DNA from: JACCZX01 sp963801035
GTDB lineage: Bacteria > Pseudomonadota > Gammaproteobacteria > Burkholderiales > Burkholderiaceae_F
DNA length: 64,000 nt
Reading direction: 5' to 3'
Assembly: GCA_963801035.1 (NCBI GenBank)
Contig: CAWDDF010000009.1
Coordinates: forward strand, 248,001-312,000
The stretch's first letter is position 1; each line of letters starts with the position of its first letter. The translations under genes were made by a program, and so were the position numbers. This document shows, piece by piece, positions 16,712-25,918 of this stretch. The notes under the pieces are model-generated. The model did not search any database and had not been told where the DNA came from. It saw only the letters and a list, made by a program, of their open reading frames with translations.

Positions 16712-18835
16712 TCAGAATCGAGCATCTAAACCCGCGAGCCAGGTACGTCCCGGTGCCGGTTCGAAATAACGTCCATTGGCCTCGTTGACGATAACCGAGC
16801 CGATGGTGCGCGCATTCAGCAAATTGTCGACACGAATGAAGGCACGCAGCGATGAGGCACCGACTGAAAACGTCCGCGCGATCGCCGCATTGAGGGTCGC
16901 GTAACCCGGTGCGGCATCGGTGTTGCGATCATCGACTCGCAGCTCGGATTGCGCGTGCCCTTCAAAGATGAAATCGATATCGCGCAAGCGGTACTTTGCC
17001 TCCGCGTACGCTGTGTACGACGGTACTCCTGGAAGCCGATTGCCCGCCGCCACAAGCACCGTCGGCTGCGTGCATGGCGCAGCGGTACACGTTAAAAATG
17101 GCTCCGCAAACTCGGCGCGTATCGCAGCGGCAGACGCATAAAAGGACAGGGCGCTGGTTGGCTCCCATCCGACACTGGCCTCAATGCCACGCCGGCGCGT
17201 AGCCCCGGCGTTGGCAAACGTCGAGCGGCCGCCCGCATTGGTGCGAACGACGATGTCGTCTTTGGTATCGATGTAGAAGGCGGCGAACGTTCCGCGCAAT
17301 GTGGGCGACGCGACCGCCTTCGCGCCGACTTCGTAGTTGTTGCTGCGAGCTGGCTCCAGAGAGGTATTAAAGCCAGCGCTACCGTCGGGTCGGTAAGCCA
17401 GCTCGTTTAACGTTGGCGTCTCGAACCCGCGGCCGTAAGACGCGTACACGCTGCTCGACTGTGAAGCGCGGTAAACAACGCCTACGGTCGGATTGATCGA
17501 GTCATAGCGCGCACGTCCTGAATCATCGCCGTTGGCAAGAAAATGATCCTCGCCGCGAAACTCGACTTCAGATGCACGCACGCCCGCGTGCAGTCTCCAT
17601 CCCGTTCCGATGCGTGACTCCAGCTGCGCATACACATCACGTGACTCGACGACATTGTTTTCATCGCGACGCAGCCTTCCCAACGTACCGAGTGTCAGTG
17701 CCGGCTGCAAAGTGAAGTTTTCGTAACCGCGCCGGTCCTCGTCGAGCCGCTCGACATTCGCACCGAGCGTCAACGTGAGCCAGTCGAGAGCGAATTGCAC
17801 CCGCGCATCGACACCGCCATACGTTCGATCGAAGTCGATGACGCCCCCCGGATGATTCGGCGGCGTTTGCACCGCGACAGGAATCGCCTGGAACTGCGTT
17901 ACCGCGCGGCGTCCTCCCCATGCTGCGGCTTGATAACTCCAGCGCTCGGTCAAATCGCCCGTGAGCTGCGCGCCGAGCTGCTGTTGATCGGTCGACTTCC
18001 GTGTTCGGAACTGCAGCGCTTGCGGCGATGCCTGGCGTGGATTGTCTTGCCATTGCGCACGCGTAAGTCCGAGCGGATCTTCGGCGTCCGGAATGTCGAG
18101 GGCGTTCAGCGTTATTCGCAAACTGCCGAGCGGCGTGTCAAGTGCAGCGGCTCGCAAATTGACCACGTCGCGCCGCGCCTGGCTGTAATCGCGATAACCG
18201 TCTGTCGAGAAGCGGCTGGCATCGACCGCGTACGCGTATGGCGCGCTACCGCCGCTGATATTGATACCGCCACGCCACGTATCGTACGAACCGACTGCCG
18301 CGGAGACTTCAACGGCGTTCGGACCGGCATTAGCGCCGGATTCGAGACGTGTCGTCATCGAAATCACGCCGCCTGAAGAGTTTCCATACAGCGCCGAAAA
18401 GGGCCCGCGCAGCACCTCAATACGATCGACAGCATTCAACGCGAAATGCGACACCTGTCCTTGCCCGTCGGGCATCGTCGCAGGAATGCCGTCCGCATAC
18501 AGACGAATGCCCCGCACGCCGAAGGTCGAGCGCGCACCGAAGCCACGTACCGAGATCTGTAAGTCCTGCGCGTAATTCTGCCGATTAAGCACGACCATTC
18601 CCGGCACCCGTACCAGCGATTCGGACAAGTTCACTCTGAGGTTGGTATCGCGTACTTCGTCGCGATCGACGACGTCGGTGGACGCGGGCACATCGAGCTG
18701 CGAACGCTCGGTGCGCGTGGCCGTTACGACAACGCGTTCCAGCGTTTGAACGGATTCCTGCGCATAGGAGGACGCGATGGGAAGCAGTAACAGGGTTAGC
18801 GACAGGCTGCGCATGACAACGTGGCTTCGCTCCAT
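16712..18835 (-). CDS. TonB-dependent outer-membrane receptor
   Basis: 707 aa (700 if the ATG at 18814 is used). A signal peptide ends at SSYAQ. A TonB box (ERVVVTATR) is followed by the plug domain (VDRDEVRDTNLRVNLSESL, GVRGIRLYADGIPATMPDGQG) and a 22-strand barrel. The barrel contains the family segments SSVYASYGRGFETPTLNEL and NNYEVGAKA and ends in a C-terminal aromatic residue (LDARF). The plug resembles the FecA-like ferric-siderophore or dicitrate class, but the ligand cannot be read. It starts right after the ATP synthase operon terminator. Confidence 0.9.
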   Translation of the reverse strand: MERSHVVMRSLSLTLLLLPIASSYAQESVQTLERVVVTATRTERSQLDVPASTDVVDRDEVRDTNLRVNLSESLVRVPGMVVLNRQNYAQDLQISVRGFGARSTFGVRGIRLYADGIPATMPDGQGQVSHFALNAVDRIEVLRGPFSALYGNSSGGVISMTTRLESGANAGPNAVEVSAAVGSYDTWRGGINISGGSAPYAYAVDASRFSTDGYRDYSQARRDVVNLRAAALDTPLGSLRITLNALDIPDAEDPLGLTRAQWQDNPRQASPQALQFRTRKSTDQQQLGAQLTGDLTERWSYQAAAWGGRRAVTQFQAIPVAVQTPPNHPGGVIDFDRTYGGVDARVQFALDWLTLTLGANVERLDEDRRGYENFTLQPALTLGTLGRLRRDENNVVESRDVYAQLESRIGTGWRLHAGVRASEVEFRGEDHFLANGDDSGRARYDSINPTVGVVYRASQSSSVYASYGRGFETPTLNELAYRPDGSAGFNTSLEPARSNNYEVGAKAVASPTLRGTFAAFYIDTKDDIVVRTNAGGRSTFANAGATRRRGIEASVGWEPTSALSFYASAAAIRAEFAEPFLTCTAAPCTQPTVLVAAGNRLPGVPSYTAYAEAKYRLRDIDFIFEGHAQSELRVDDRNTDAAPGYATLNAAIARTFSVGASSLRAFIRVDNLLNARTIGSVIVNEANGRYFEPAPGRTWLAGLDARF

Positions 18836-18851
18836 GGTGGTGGATGCGTCA

Positions 18852-18880
18852 CAGCAAAAAGAGCAGCCGACGGCTGCTTT
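18852..18880 (-). terminator. Terminator of the ATP synthase operon
   Basis: The stem AGCAGC/GCTGCT (18862-18867 with 18873-18878) around a 5-nt loop is followed on the minus strand by a T run (five A residues at 18856-18860 on the plus strand). It is 24 bp after the stop of atpC. Confidence 0.85.
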
Positions 18881-18903
18881 TACGCACGTTACCCAGCGCC
18901 CAG

Positions 18904-19323
18904 CTATTTGCCGCGCAGCTTGCGTATCGCCGCCAACTGCGCCGCAAGGGCAGACATCTCCGCTTCAACCTTGGCAATTTCGAGCTCGCTGCCCGCGTTT
19001 CTGCGTGCCTCTTCCGCCTTTGCCAGTGCGTCGCGCGCTTTGGCTTCGTCGAGGTCATGGCCGCGGATCGCCGTGTCGGCCAGCACGGTGACAACGTGCG
19101 GCTGCACTTCGAGAATGCCGCCGGCCACGAACACCTGCTCTTCTTCGGCTTTGCCCGGCATCTTGATACGAACCACACCCGGGCGGATGCGGGTGATCAG
19201 CGGCGTATGGCGCGGGTAGATGCCGAGTTCGCCTGCTTCGCCGGGCAGAGCGACGAACTCAGCGTCGCCCGCGAAGATACTTTCCTCGGCGCTGACAACG
19301 TCGACGTGAATCGTCGTTGCCAT
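18904..19323 (-). CDS. atpC: ATP synthase F1 subunit epsilon
   Basis: 139 aa. This central-stalk subunit inhibits ATP hydrolysis. It has an N-terminal beta-sandwich (VDVVSAEESIFAGDAEFVALPGEAGELGI, written here without its ends; key motif LPGEAGELGIYPRHTPL) and a C-terminal helical hairpin rich in Ala/Glu/Arg. It is the last gene of the atp operon, its ATG is directly next to the atpD stop, and a terminator follows. Confidence 0.97.
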   Translation of the reverse strand: MATTIHVDVVSAEESIFAGDAEFVALPGEAGELGIYPRHTPLITRIRPGVVRIKMPGKAEEEQVFVAGGILEVQPHVVTVLADTAIRGHDLDEAKARDALAKAEEARRNAGSELEIAKVEAEMSALAAQLAAIRKLRGK

Positions 19324-20742
19324 TTACTGCACTTTCTTCTCGAGCGCTTCGTCGATGGTGCCGACCATGTAAAACGCCTGCTCGGGCAGCGCATCGCACT
19401 CGCCGTCCACGATCATCTTGAAGCCGCGAATCGTTTCTTTCAGTGGCACGTACTTGCCAGGTGAGTTGGTGAAAGCCTCGGCAACCTTGAACGGCTGTGA
19501 CAAGAAGCGCTGAATCTTGCGGGCGCGGGAGACCGCTAGTTTGTCTTCAGGCGACAACTCGTCCATGCCCAGAATCGCGATGATGTCGCGCAGCTCGCGA
19601 TAGCGCTGCAACGTCGATTGCACACGGCGTGCGGTGTCGTAGTGTTCTTCGCCGACGACGTTCGGATCAATCTGGCGCGAAGTCGAATCGAGCGGATCGA
19701 CCGCAGGATAAATACCGAGCGAGGCGATATCGCGCGACAACACGACCGTAGCATCCAGATGGCCAAACGTCGTTGCCGGTGACGGATCGGTCAGGTCGTC
19801 GGCCGGTACGTAGACGGCCTGGATCGACGTAATCGAGCCCACCTTGGTCGACGTAATGCGCTCCTGCAGCTTGCCCATTTCTTCGGCTAGTGTCGGTTGA
19901 TAGCCGACTGCCGACGGCATGCGGCCGAGCAACGCCGACACCTCGGTGCCCGCCAGCGTGAAGCGATAAATGTTGTCGACGAAGAACAATATGTCTTTGC
20001 CTTCATCGCGGAAAGCTTCGGCCATCGTCAGCCCAGTCAAGCCGACTCGCAACCGGTTGCCCGGTGGCTCGTTCATCTGACCGAACACCATTGCGACCTT
20101 CGACTTGCCCAAGTCCTCCTGCACGATGACCTTCGCGTCCGACATCTCGTGATAAAAGTCATTGCCTTCGCGCGTGCGCTCGCCCACACCGGCGAATACC
20201 GAAAGCCCCGAGTGTGCGGTCGCGATGTTGTTGATCAGCTCCAGCATCGTGACAGTCTTGCCGACACCGGCGCCGCCAAACAATCCGACCTTGCCGCCTT
20301 TGGCGAACGGGCACATCAAATCGATCACCTTGATGCCGGTTTCGAGCAGTTCGACCGACGGCGACAACTCGTCGAACTTCGGTGCCGGTTGATGAATGCC
20401 GCGCCGCTCGTCCGACTGAATCGGGCCACGCTCGTCGATCGGACGACCCAACACGTCCATCACGCGCCCGAGGACACCGGGGCCGACCGGAACCATGATG
20501 TTGTTGCCGGTGTCGGTGACCGACATGCCGCGCCGCAGCCCGTCCGAAGAGCCCATCGCAATCGTGCGCACGATGCCATCACCCAACTGCTGTTGGACCT
20601 CGAACGTCAGACCCTGCTCGGCAAGTTTGTTGGTCTTGTCCTCATCGAGCGTCAGCGCGTTGTAGACGTTCGGCATCTGATCGCGCGGAAATTCGATATC
20701 GACGACTGCGCCAATACATTGAACGATGGTTCCTGTTGACAT
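19324..20742 (-). CDS. atpD: ATP synthase F1 subunit beta (catalytic)
   Basis: 472 aa, catalytic subunit. Walker A is GGAGVGKT, the catalytic Glu lies in GVGERTREGNDFY, DELSEED-type motifs are replaced by DELSPEDK, and ALLGRMPSAVGYQPTLAEEM is canonical. It is preceded by atpG at 14 bp and followed without a gap by atpC. The length and frame are normal. Confidence 0.99.
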   Translation of the reverse strand: MSTGTIVQCIGAVVDIEFPRDQMPNVYNALTLDEDKTNKLAEQGLTFEVQQQLGDGIVRTIAMGSSDGLRRGMSVTDTGNNIMVPVGPGVLGRVMDVLGRPIDERGPIQSDERRGIHQPAPKFDELSPSVELLETGIKVIDLMCPFAKGGKVGLFGGAGVGKTVTMLELINNIATAHSGLSVFAGVGERTREGNDFYHEMSDAKVIVQEDLGKSKVAMVFGQMNEPPGNRLRVGLTGLTMAEAFRDEGKDILFFVDNIYRFTLAGTEVSALLGRMPSAVGYQPTLAEEMGKLQERITSTKVGSITSIQAVYVPADDLTDPSPATTFGHLDATVVLSRDIASLGIYPAVDPLDSTSRQIDPNVVGEEHYDTARRVQSTLQRYRELRDIIAILGMDELSPEDKLAVSRARKIQRFLSQPFKVAEAFTNSPGKYVPLKETIRGFKMIVDGECDALPEQAFYMVGTIDEALEKKVQ

Positions 20743-20756
20743 AGTTACGTACCCAG

Positions 20757-21638
20757 TTATGAAATGGCGGCTGCGCCGCCCACTATTTCCGAAATCTCTT
20801 TCGTAATACCCGCCTGCCGCGTTTTGTTGTAAACGAGCTGCAATTCCTCGATCAACTTCTTCGCGTTATCCGACGCCGCCTTCATCGCGACCATGCGTGC
20901 GCTTTGCTCGGACGCGATGTTTTCCGCGACCGACTGGTAGACCAGCGCCTCGAGATAGCGCACCATCAACGTATCGATTACTGCGCGTGGGTCGGGCTCG
21001 TAGATGTAATCCCACGAGTACGCACGCTTTTCTTCCTCCGTCTGCGCCAGACGATCGGCCGTCAGCGGCAGCAGCTGTTCGATCACAGGCTCCTGCTTCA
21101 TCGTGTTGACGAACCGCGTGTACGCCAGATACACCACATCCAGCTTGCCTTCGGCGTACTGATCGAGGAGCACCTTGACCGGACCGATCAGTTTTTCCAT
21201 ATGCGGCCGGTCCCCTATCTGAACGTAGTGCGAGATAACGTTCGCATTGAGCCGCTGCAAAAAACCGAGACCCTTGTTGCCAATTGCGGTGGCGAGTATC
21301 TGTACGTTCTGGCTAGAAAGGTCTTTTACCTTCCCCAGCAGCACACGTTGAATGTTCGTATTCAAACCGCCGCACAGTCCCTTGTCGGTAGTGACGAGGA
21401 TCACGCCCGCGGCGTTCTTGCCCTCGCGCTTCAGAACAAATGGATGCTTGTATTCCGGCGTTGCCAGTGACAGATGCGCGACGATGTTTCGAATCTTGTC
21501 GCCGTACGGACGGATTTGGCGCATGCGCTCCTGCGCCTTGCGCATCTTTGACGCGGCAACCATTTCCATTGCCTTGGTGATCTTGCGCGTGTTCTGCACG
21601 CTCTTGATCTTGCCGCGGATTTCTTTGGTACTCGGCAT
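20757..21638 (-). CDS. atpG: ATP synthase F1 subunit gamma
   Basis: 293 aa rotor subunit. The ATG at 21638 gives the canonical N-terminus PSTKEIRGKIKSVQNTRKIT. The reading frame stays open upstream into atpA, but that part is antisense-like in composition. The C-terminal helix RQAGITKEISEIVGGAAAI is conserved. The gene starts 4 bp after the atpA stop. Confidence 0.98.
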   Translation of the reverse strand: MPSTKEIRGKIKSVQNTRKITKAMEMVAASKMRKAQERMRQIRPYGDKIRNIVAHLSLATPEYKHPFVLKREGKNAAGVILVTTDKGLCGGLNTNIQRVLLGKVKDLSSQNVQILATAIGNKGLGFLQRLNANVISHYVQIGDRPHMEKLIGPVKVLLDQYAEGKLDVVYLAYTRFVNTMKQEPVIEQLLPLTADRLAQTEEEKRAYSWDYIYEPDPRAVIDTLMVRYLEALVYQSVAENIASEQSARMVAMKAASDNAKKLIEELQLVYNKTRQAGITKEISEIVGGAAAIS

Positions 21639-21642
21639 CAAG

Positions 21643-23181
21643 CTATGTCGACTTTTTGAACTCGGCGATCGCAGTCGTGAGCGCGGCCTCGTCTTCCTTC
21701 GACAAATCCTTGGTCGACTCGATGCGATCGACCAGCGCTGCATGTTTGGTCTTGACGAAATCGCGCAGCGCCTTTTCGGTCGCGAGGCAGTCCTTGACTT
21801 CGACGTCGTCAAACGCGCCGTTGTTAACCGCGAACAACGTCACGGCCATTTCCCACACCTGCAGCGGTTGATATTGCAGCTGCTTCATTAGCTCGGTCAC
21901 TCGGCGGCCGCGATCAAGCTGCTTTAGGGTCGCGGCGTCGAGGTCGGATGCGAATTGCGAAAAAGCAGCGAGCTCCCGATACTGCGCCAGCGCCAGGCGA
22001 ATGCCGCCGCCCAGTTTTTTGATGACCTTGGTCTGTGCGTTGCCACCTACACGCGACACAGAAATGCCGGCGTTAATTGCGGGACGAATACCGGCGTTAA
22101 ACAGGTCAGTCTCGAGAAAGATCTGGCCGTCGGTAATCGAGATCACGTTCGTGGGTACGAACGCGGTGACGTCGCCAGCCTGTGTTTCGATGATTGGCAG
22201 CGCAGTCAGCGATCCGGTCTTGCCTTTGACCGCTCCCTTGGTGAACTTCTCAACGTATTCCGCGTTCACGCGCGCCGCGCGTTCGAGCAACCGTGAGTGC
22301 AGATAAAACACGTCGCCCGGATACGCTTCGCGGCCCGGCGGGCGACGTAGCAGTAGCGAGACTTGTCGATACGCCCACGCCTGCTTGGTCAAGTCGTCAT
22401 AAATGATCAGCGCGTCCTGCCCTCGATCGCGGAAGTACTCGCCCATCGTGCAACCCGAATACGGAGCGATGTATTGCATCGCCGCCGAGTCCGACGCCGA
22501 CGCTGCGACGATGATCGTATAGTCCATCGCACCGTACTGCTCGAGCTTGCGCAACACTGTGGCAATCGTCGACGCTTTCTGACCGATCGCGACGTAGACG
22601 CAGATCAGGTCCTTGCCCTTTTGATTGATAATCGTGTCGACCGCAACTGCGGTCTTGCCGGTCTGGCGGTCGCCAATGATCAGCTCGCGTTGGCCGCGGC
22701 CAACGGGCACCATCGAATCGATCGCTTTCAATCCGGTTTGCACCGGCTGAGATACCGACTGACGCGCGATGACGCCGGGCGCGACTTTTTCGATGACGTC
22801 GGTCATCTTCGCGTTGATCGGCCCCTTGCCGTCGATCGGCAGTCCGAGCGAATTGACGACTCGGCCGAGCAGTTCAGGACCGATCGGCACTTCGAGAATG
22901 CGGCCGGTCGCCTTGACCGGGTCGCCCTCGCGAATGTGTTCATAGTTGCCCAACACCACCGCGCCCACCGAATCGCGCTCCAGGTTCAGCGCCAACCCGA
23001 ACGTATCGCCGGGAAACTCCAGCATCTCGCCCTGGCTCACGTCGGCCAGGCCGTGAATGCGGCAAATGCCGTCTGTTACGGTCACAACCGTGCCCTGCGT
23101 GCGGAAATCCGCCGTCAGTGTGAGTTTCTGAATTTGGTTACGAATCAGCTCGCTGATTTCGGAGGGTTTTAGTTGTTGCAT
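21643..23181 (-). CDS. atpA: ATP synthase F1 subunit alpha
   Basis: 512 aa. Non-catalytic nucleotide-binding subunit with Walker A GDRQTGKT, AIGQKASTIA and the catalytic-site arginine region VSRVGGNAQTK. The N-terminus QLKPSEISELIRNQI is typical. It lies 21 bp after atpH. Confidence 0.99.
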   Translation of the reverse strand: MQQLKPSEISELIRNQIQKLTLTADFRTQGTVVTVTDGICRIHGLADVSQGEMLEFPGDTFGLALNLERDSVGAVVLGNYEHIREGDPVKATGRILEVPIGPELLGRVVNSLGLPIDGKGPINAKMTDVIEKVAPGVIARQSVSQPVQTGLKAIDSMVPVGRGQRELIIGDRQTGKTAVAVDTIINQKGKDLICVYVAIGQKASTIATVLRKLEQYGAMDYTIIVAASASDSAAMQYIAPYSGCTMGEYFRDRGQDALIIYDDLTKQAWAYRQVSLLLRRPPGREAYPGDVFYLHSRLLERAARVNAEYVEKFTKGAVKGKTGSLTALPIIETQAGDVTAFVPTNVISITDGQIFLETDLFNAGIRPAINAGISVSRVGGNAQTKVIKKLGGGIRLALAQYRELAAFSQFASDLDAATLKQLDRGRRVTELMKQLQYQPLQVWEMAVTLFAVNNGAFDDVEVKDCLATEKALRDFVKTKHAALVDRIESTKDLSKEDEAALTTAIAEFKKST

Positions 23182-23202
23182 TGAATTTCCTGTGTGTGTG
23201 AC

Positions 23203-23742
23203 TTATTCCGCGCGTAGTGCCGATGCCATGCTGGCAAGCCGGCCCCGCACCGTGCCATCAATCACTTCATCGCCGACGGTGATCAGTGCTCCGCCAATCA
23301 ACGCACGATCGACTGTGACCTGCGGTCGAACTTTGCGCTTGAAACGCCGCTCAAGATCGCCGACCAGTTGCGCAAGCGCTGCGTCGTCAACCGGAAATGC
23401 ACTTTCGATCTGCGCTTCGATCACGCCTTCGCGCTCGTTTTTCAGTGCTTCAAACAGCGTCGCAATTTCAGGCAGCACGGCCAGTCGATCATTTTCAATC
23501 AGGATCCGCACAAAGTTCTGCGCTTCCGCATTCAAGGCATCGCCGGTACCCGCTGCGACGAGTCCGTACAGTTCCTCCGGCCCGACCTTCGGATCGCCAA
23601 TCGCGTTATGCATATCGGGATCGGAGACGATCATCGCCAGCCGCTGCAGCGCTTGCGACCATTGCTGCAACTTACCGCCGGCGTCCGCCGAAGAAAAAAC
23701 GGCTTCCGCATACGGGCGCGCGATCGTCAGGTTCTCGGCCAT
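23203..23742 (-). CDS. atpH: ATP synthase F1 subunit delta
   Basis: 179 aa peripheral-stalk subunit. It has an N-terminal helical domain (ARPYAEAVFSSADAGG) and the C-terminal family motif KRKVRPQVTVDRALIGGALI. Its position between atpF and atpA confirms identity. Confidence 0.97.
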   Translation of the reverse strand: MAENLTIARPYAEAVFSSADAGGKLQQWSQALQRLAMIVSDPDMHNAIGDPKVGPEELYGLVAAGTGDALNAEAQNFVRILIENDRLAVLPEIATLFEALKNEREGVIEAQIESAFPVDDAALAQLVGDLERRFKRKVRPQVTVDRALIGGALITVGDEVIDGTVRGRLASMASALRAE

Positions 23743-23752
23743 GCGTGCGCGC

Positions 23753-24226
23753 CTAGCGCAACTGCTCGCGCAACTGTTTCAACAAGGCCGAGTGCGCCTG
23801 CGCGTCGACTTCCTTCTGCAGAATTTTCTCCGCCCCGGCAACAGCGAGCAAAGCAACCTGTTCGCGCAGCTGATCCTTTGCGCTCGCCATCTGCTGTTCG
23901 ATTTCCGCCTGCGCCGCCGCTTTTTCGCGCGCGCCTTCTGTGCGCGCCACGCTCTTGGCTTCCTCGATCATCTGCGCGGCGCGCTGCTCGGCTTGCAAAA
24001 TGATCTGCGACGAGCGCTGGCGTGCCTCACCAACAGACGCGTCGGCCTGCTTGGACGCATTTTCGAGCGTCACACGCGCCTGCTCGGCATCGGCAAGGCC
24101 GGCGATGATTTTCTTCTGCCGCTCGTCCATCGCGCGGGTGATAAACGGCCACACATACCGGTTGCAAAACCAGATAAACAGCGCGAACGTGATCGCTTGC
24201 GCGATCAAGGTCAGGTTGAAGTTCAT
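23753..24226 (-). CDS. atpF: ATP synthase Fo subunit b
   Basis: 157 aa. One N-terminal membrane helix (LIAQAITFALFIWFCNRYVWP) is followed by a long charged coiled-coil that forms the peripheral stator. It lies 10 bp after atpE. Confidence 0.97.
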   Translation of the reverse strand: MNFNLTLIAQAITFALFIWFCNRYVWPFITRAMDERQKKIIAGLADAEQARVTLENASKQADASVGEARQRSSQIILQAEQRAAQMIEEAKSVARTEGAREKAAAQAEIEQQMASAKDQLREQVALLAVAGAEKILQKEVDAQAHSALLKQLREQLR

Positions 24227-24236
24227 CGTTTGCGAA

Positions 24237-24509
24237 CTAGTTAAGCACCGTCAGCAACGGGTTTGCGAAGGCGAAGAACATCGCCAGGCCGACGCCGATA
24301 ATGAACGACGCGTCGATCAGACCGAGCAATAGAAACACCTTCGCCTGAAGTTGCGGCATCAATTCCGGCTGACGCGCGGCACCTTCCAGGAAGCGGCTGC
24401 ACATGATGCCGACGCCGACGCAGGCGCCCAAGGCACCGAGGCCGATCATTAATCCGATGCCGATGCTGGTGTACGCCTGAACCATCGCCAGCAATTGAAG
24501 CTTTTCCAT
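24237..24509 (-). CDS. atpE: ATP synthase Fo subunit c
   Basis: 90-residue hairpin of two membrane helices joined by the RQPE loop (47-50). The ion-binding carboxylate is Asp66 (LLGLIDASF), as in proton-translocating betaproteobacterial rings, and no Na+-type Gln/Glu signature is seen. The N-terminus is slightly longer than that of E. coli. Confidence 0.98.
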   Translation of the reverse strand: MEKLQLLAMVQAYTSIGIGLMIGLGALGACVGVGIMCSRFLEGAARQPELMPQLQAKVFLLLGLIDASFIIGVGLAMFFAFANPLLTVLN

Positions 24510-24531
24510 AATGTTTGCCCTTGTTAGAAAG

Positions 24532-25332
24532 TCAATGATGTTCGTGCGCGATCGCGATGTAGACCACGGTCAACATCATGAAGATGTAGGCCTGCAATCC
24601 GACGATCAAGATGTGAAAGATCGACCAGCCGAGCGCGAGAAAGATGCTCGCCACCGTGCCGACCAGCCCGGCTGCTGCCATCGTCCATAGCAGCAGGAAA
24701 ATGATCTCGCCCGCGTACATGTTGCCGAACAACCGCAATGAATGCGACAGCGGGCGTGAGATCAACTCGACCAGATTGAACAGCAGGTTCGGAATCCAAA
24801 GCAGAGGATTCTTTCCGAACGGCGTGCAGAACAGTTCGTACATCCAACCGCCGAAGCCTTTGACGGCGATCGAGTAGTAAATCATCAGCAGCCACACCGA
24901 CAGGGCCAGCGCAAAGGTCGTATTGACGTCGGCGGTGGGCACGTTGCGGAAGTGTTCCTGCCCCAGCACGTACTTATGAAAGAAGTGCATCAGGTCGACG
25001 GGCAGAAAGTCCATCGCATTCATCAACAACACCCACAGGAATACGGTGAGTGCGATAGCAGCGACCAAGCGATGCGAATCGCCGTGATAGATGCCCTTGA
25101 CCTGATCGTCGACGAAGTCGATTAGCCACTCGACGAACGCCTGGCGCCTCCCAGGCACGCCGGCGGTGGCGCCGCTGACGACCCAGCGCAGGAAACCCAG
25201 CGCGACTACTCCGAGCAGAACCGACACGGCGATCGTGTCCCAATGCACCGCCCAGAACCCCTCGCCCGACGCATTGAACTTCAGGTGATTGGCAATATAA
25301 GAAGTCGGTGTCAGCTGCTCTTCGGTCGCCAC
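24532..25332 (-). CDS. atpB: ATP synthase Fo subunit a
   Basis: 266 aa from a GTG at 25332 (VATEEQLTPTSYIANHL), chosen because it matches the family N-terminus and lies 4 bp after the atpI stop. The frame is open further upstream, but that part overlaps atpI and is Arg-rich. The essential proton-channel Arg lies in RPLSHSLRLFGNMYAGE. The protein has five to six membrane helices. Confidence 0.96.
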   Translation of the reverse strand: MATEEQLTPTSYIANHLKFNASGEGFWAVHWDTIAVSVLLGVVALGFLRWVVSGATAGVPGRRQAFVEWLIDFVDDQVKGIYHGDSHRLVAAIALTVFLWVLLMNAMDFLPVDLMHFFHKYVLGQEHFRNVPTADVNTTFALALSVWLLMIYYSIAVKGFGGWMYELFCTPFGKNPLLWIPNLLFNLVELISRPLSHSLRLFGNMYAGEIIFLLLWTMAAAGLVGTVASIFLALGWSIFHILIVGLQAYIFMMLTVVYIAIAHEHH

Positions 25333-25336
25333 GGCG

Positions 25337-25705
25337 CTAGGTTTCTCTGACAAAAAGGGCCATCGAGAACAAGACCGTCGTGATCGCAAACGTCGCGATA
25401 AAGCCGAAGGCCACCACACTCTTGTACAAAATGAAAACCGCCGCCAATCCGGCAACGATCAGGAAAACTTTCAAGCCTTCTGCAATCAGCGCACTGGTCA
25501 CGGCAGTCGCCGGATCGCCCGCCGGCTTGCGCAACGCGTACCACGCTGCCGCCAGCCCCGCTGTGATACTGATTGCGCCACCCAGCGCCGCAGAGATCGC
25601 GCCGTGCGCGCCGGCAATCCAGCCAAGCACGACGATGGCCAACGCGGTGGCGAGAAGCTGCCACCTGAGCACCGTTCGAATCGGCTGGCTCAGTGCGAAA
25701 GACAT
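25337..25705 (-). CDS. atpI: ATP synthase assembly protein AtpI
   Basis: 122 aa with four hydrophobic segments. AtpI helps assemble the c-ring and is encoded first in many atp operons. It is preceded by a near-consensus promoter and followed directly by atpB. Confidence 0.9.
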   Translation of the reverse strand: MSFALSQPIRTVLRWQLLATALAIVVLGWIAGAHGAISAALGGAISITAGLAAAWYALRKPAGDPATAVTSALIAEGLKVFLIVAGLAAVFILYKSVVAFGFIATFAITTVLFSMALFVRET

Positions 25706-25755
25706 TGATTGACTAGACGGGAATTAGAGCAAGTCGCAAGTAAAAAAAGCTGCGC

Positions 25756-25785
25756 ATTGTACTGCGGCGCATTGAGCCGGGTCAA
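25756..25785 (-). promoter_or_regulatory. Sigma-70-type promoter of the atp operon
   Basis: On the minus strand TTGACC (25785-25780) and TACAAT (25761-25756) are separated by 18 bp, one mismatch each from consensus. Transcription would start near 25748, about 43 bp before the atpI ATG. Confidence 0.75.
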
Positions 25786-25918
25786 AGCAGAACGGCCCTT
25801 GCTGCAATCGGGAAGCGAGCACTCATCCGTACGGTAACGACTGACGCGCGGCAAGTCGTCAGAGAACAGTCGGCATTCGGTCGGGATGGTGCGCGCGCAG
25901 GTACCCTCAGAAAACAGC

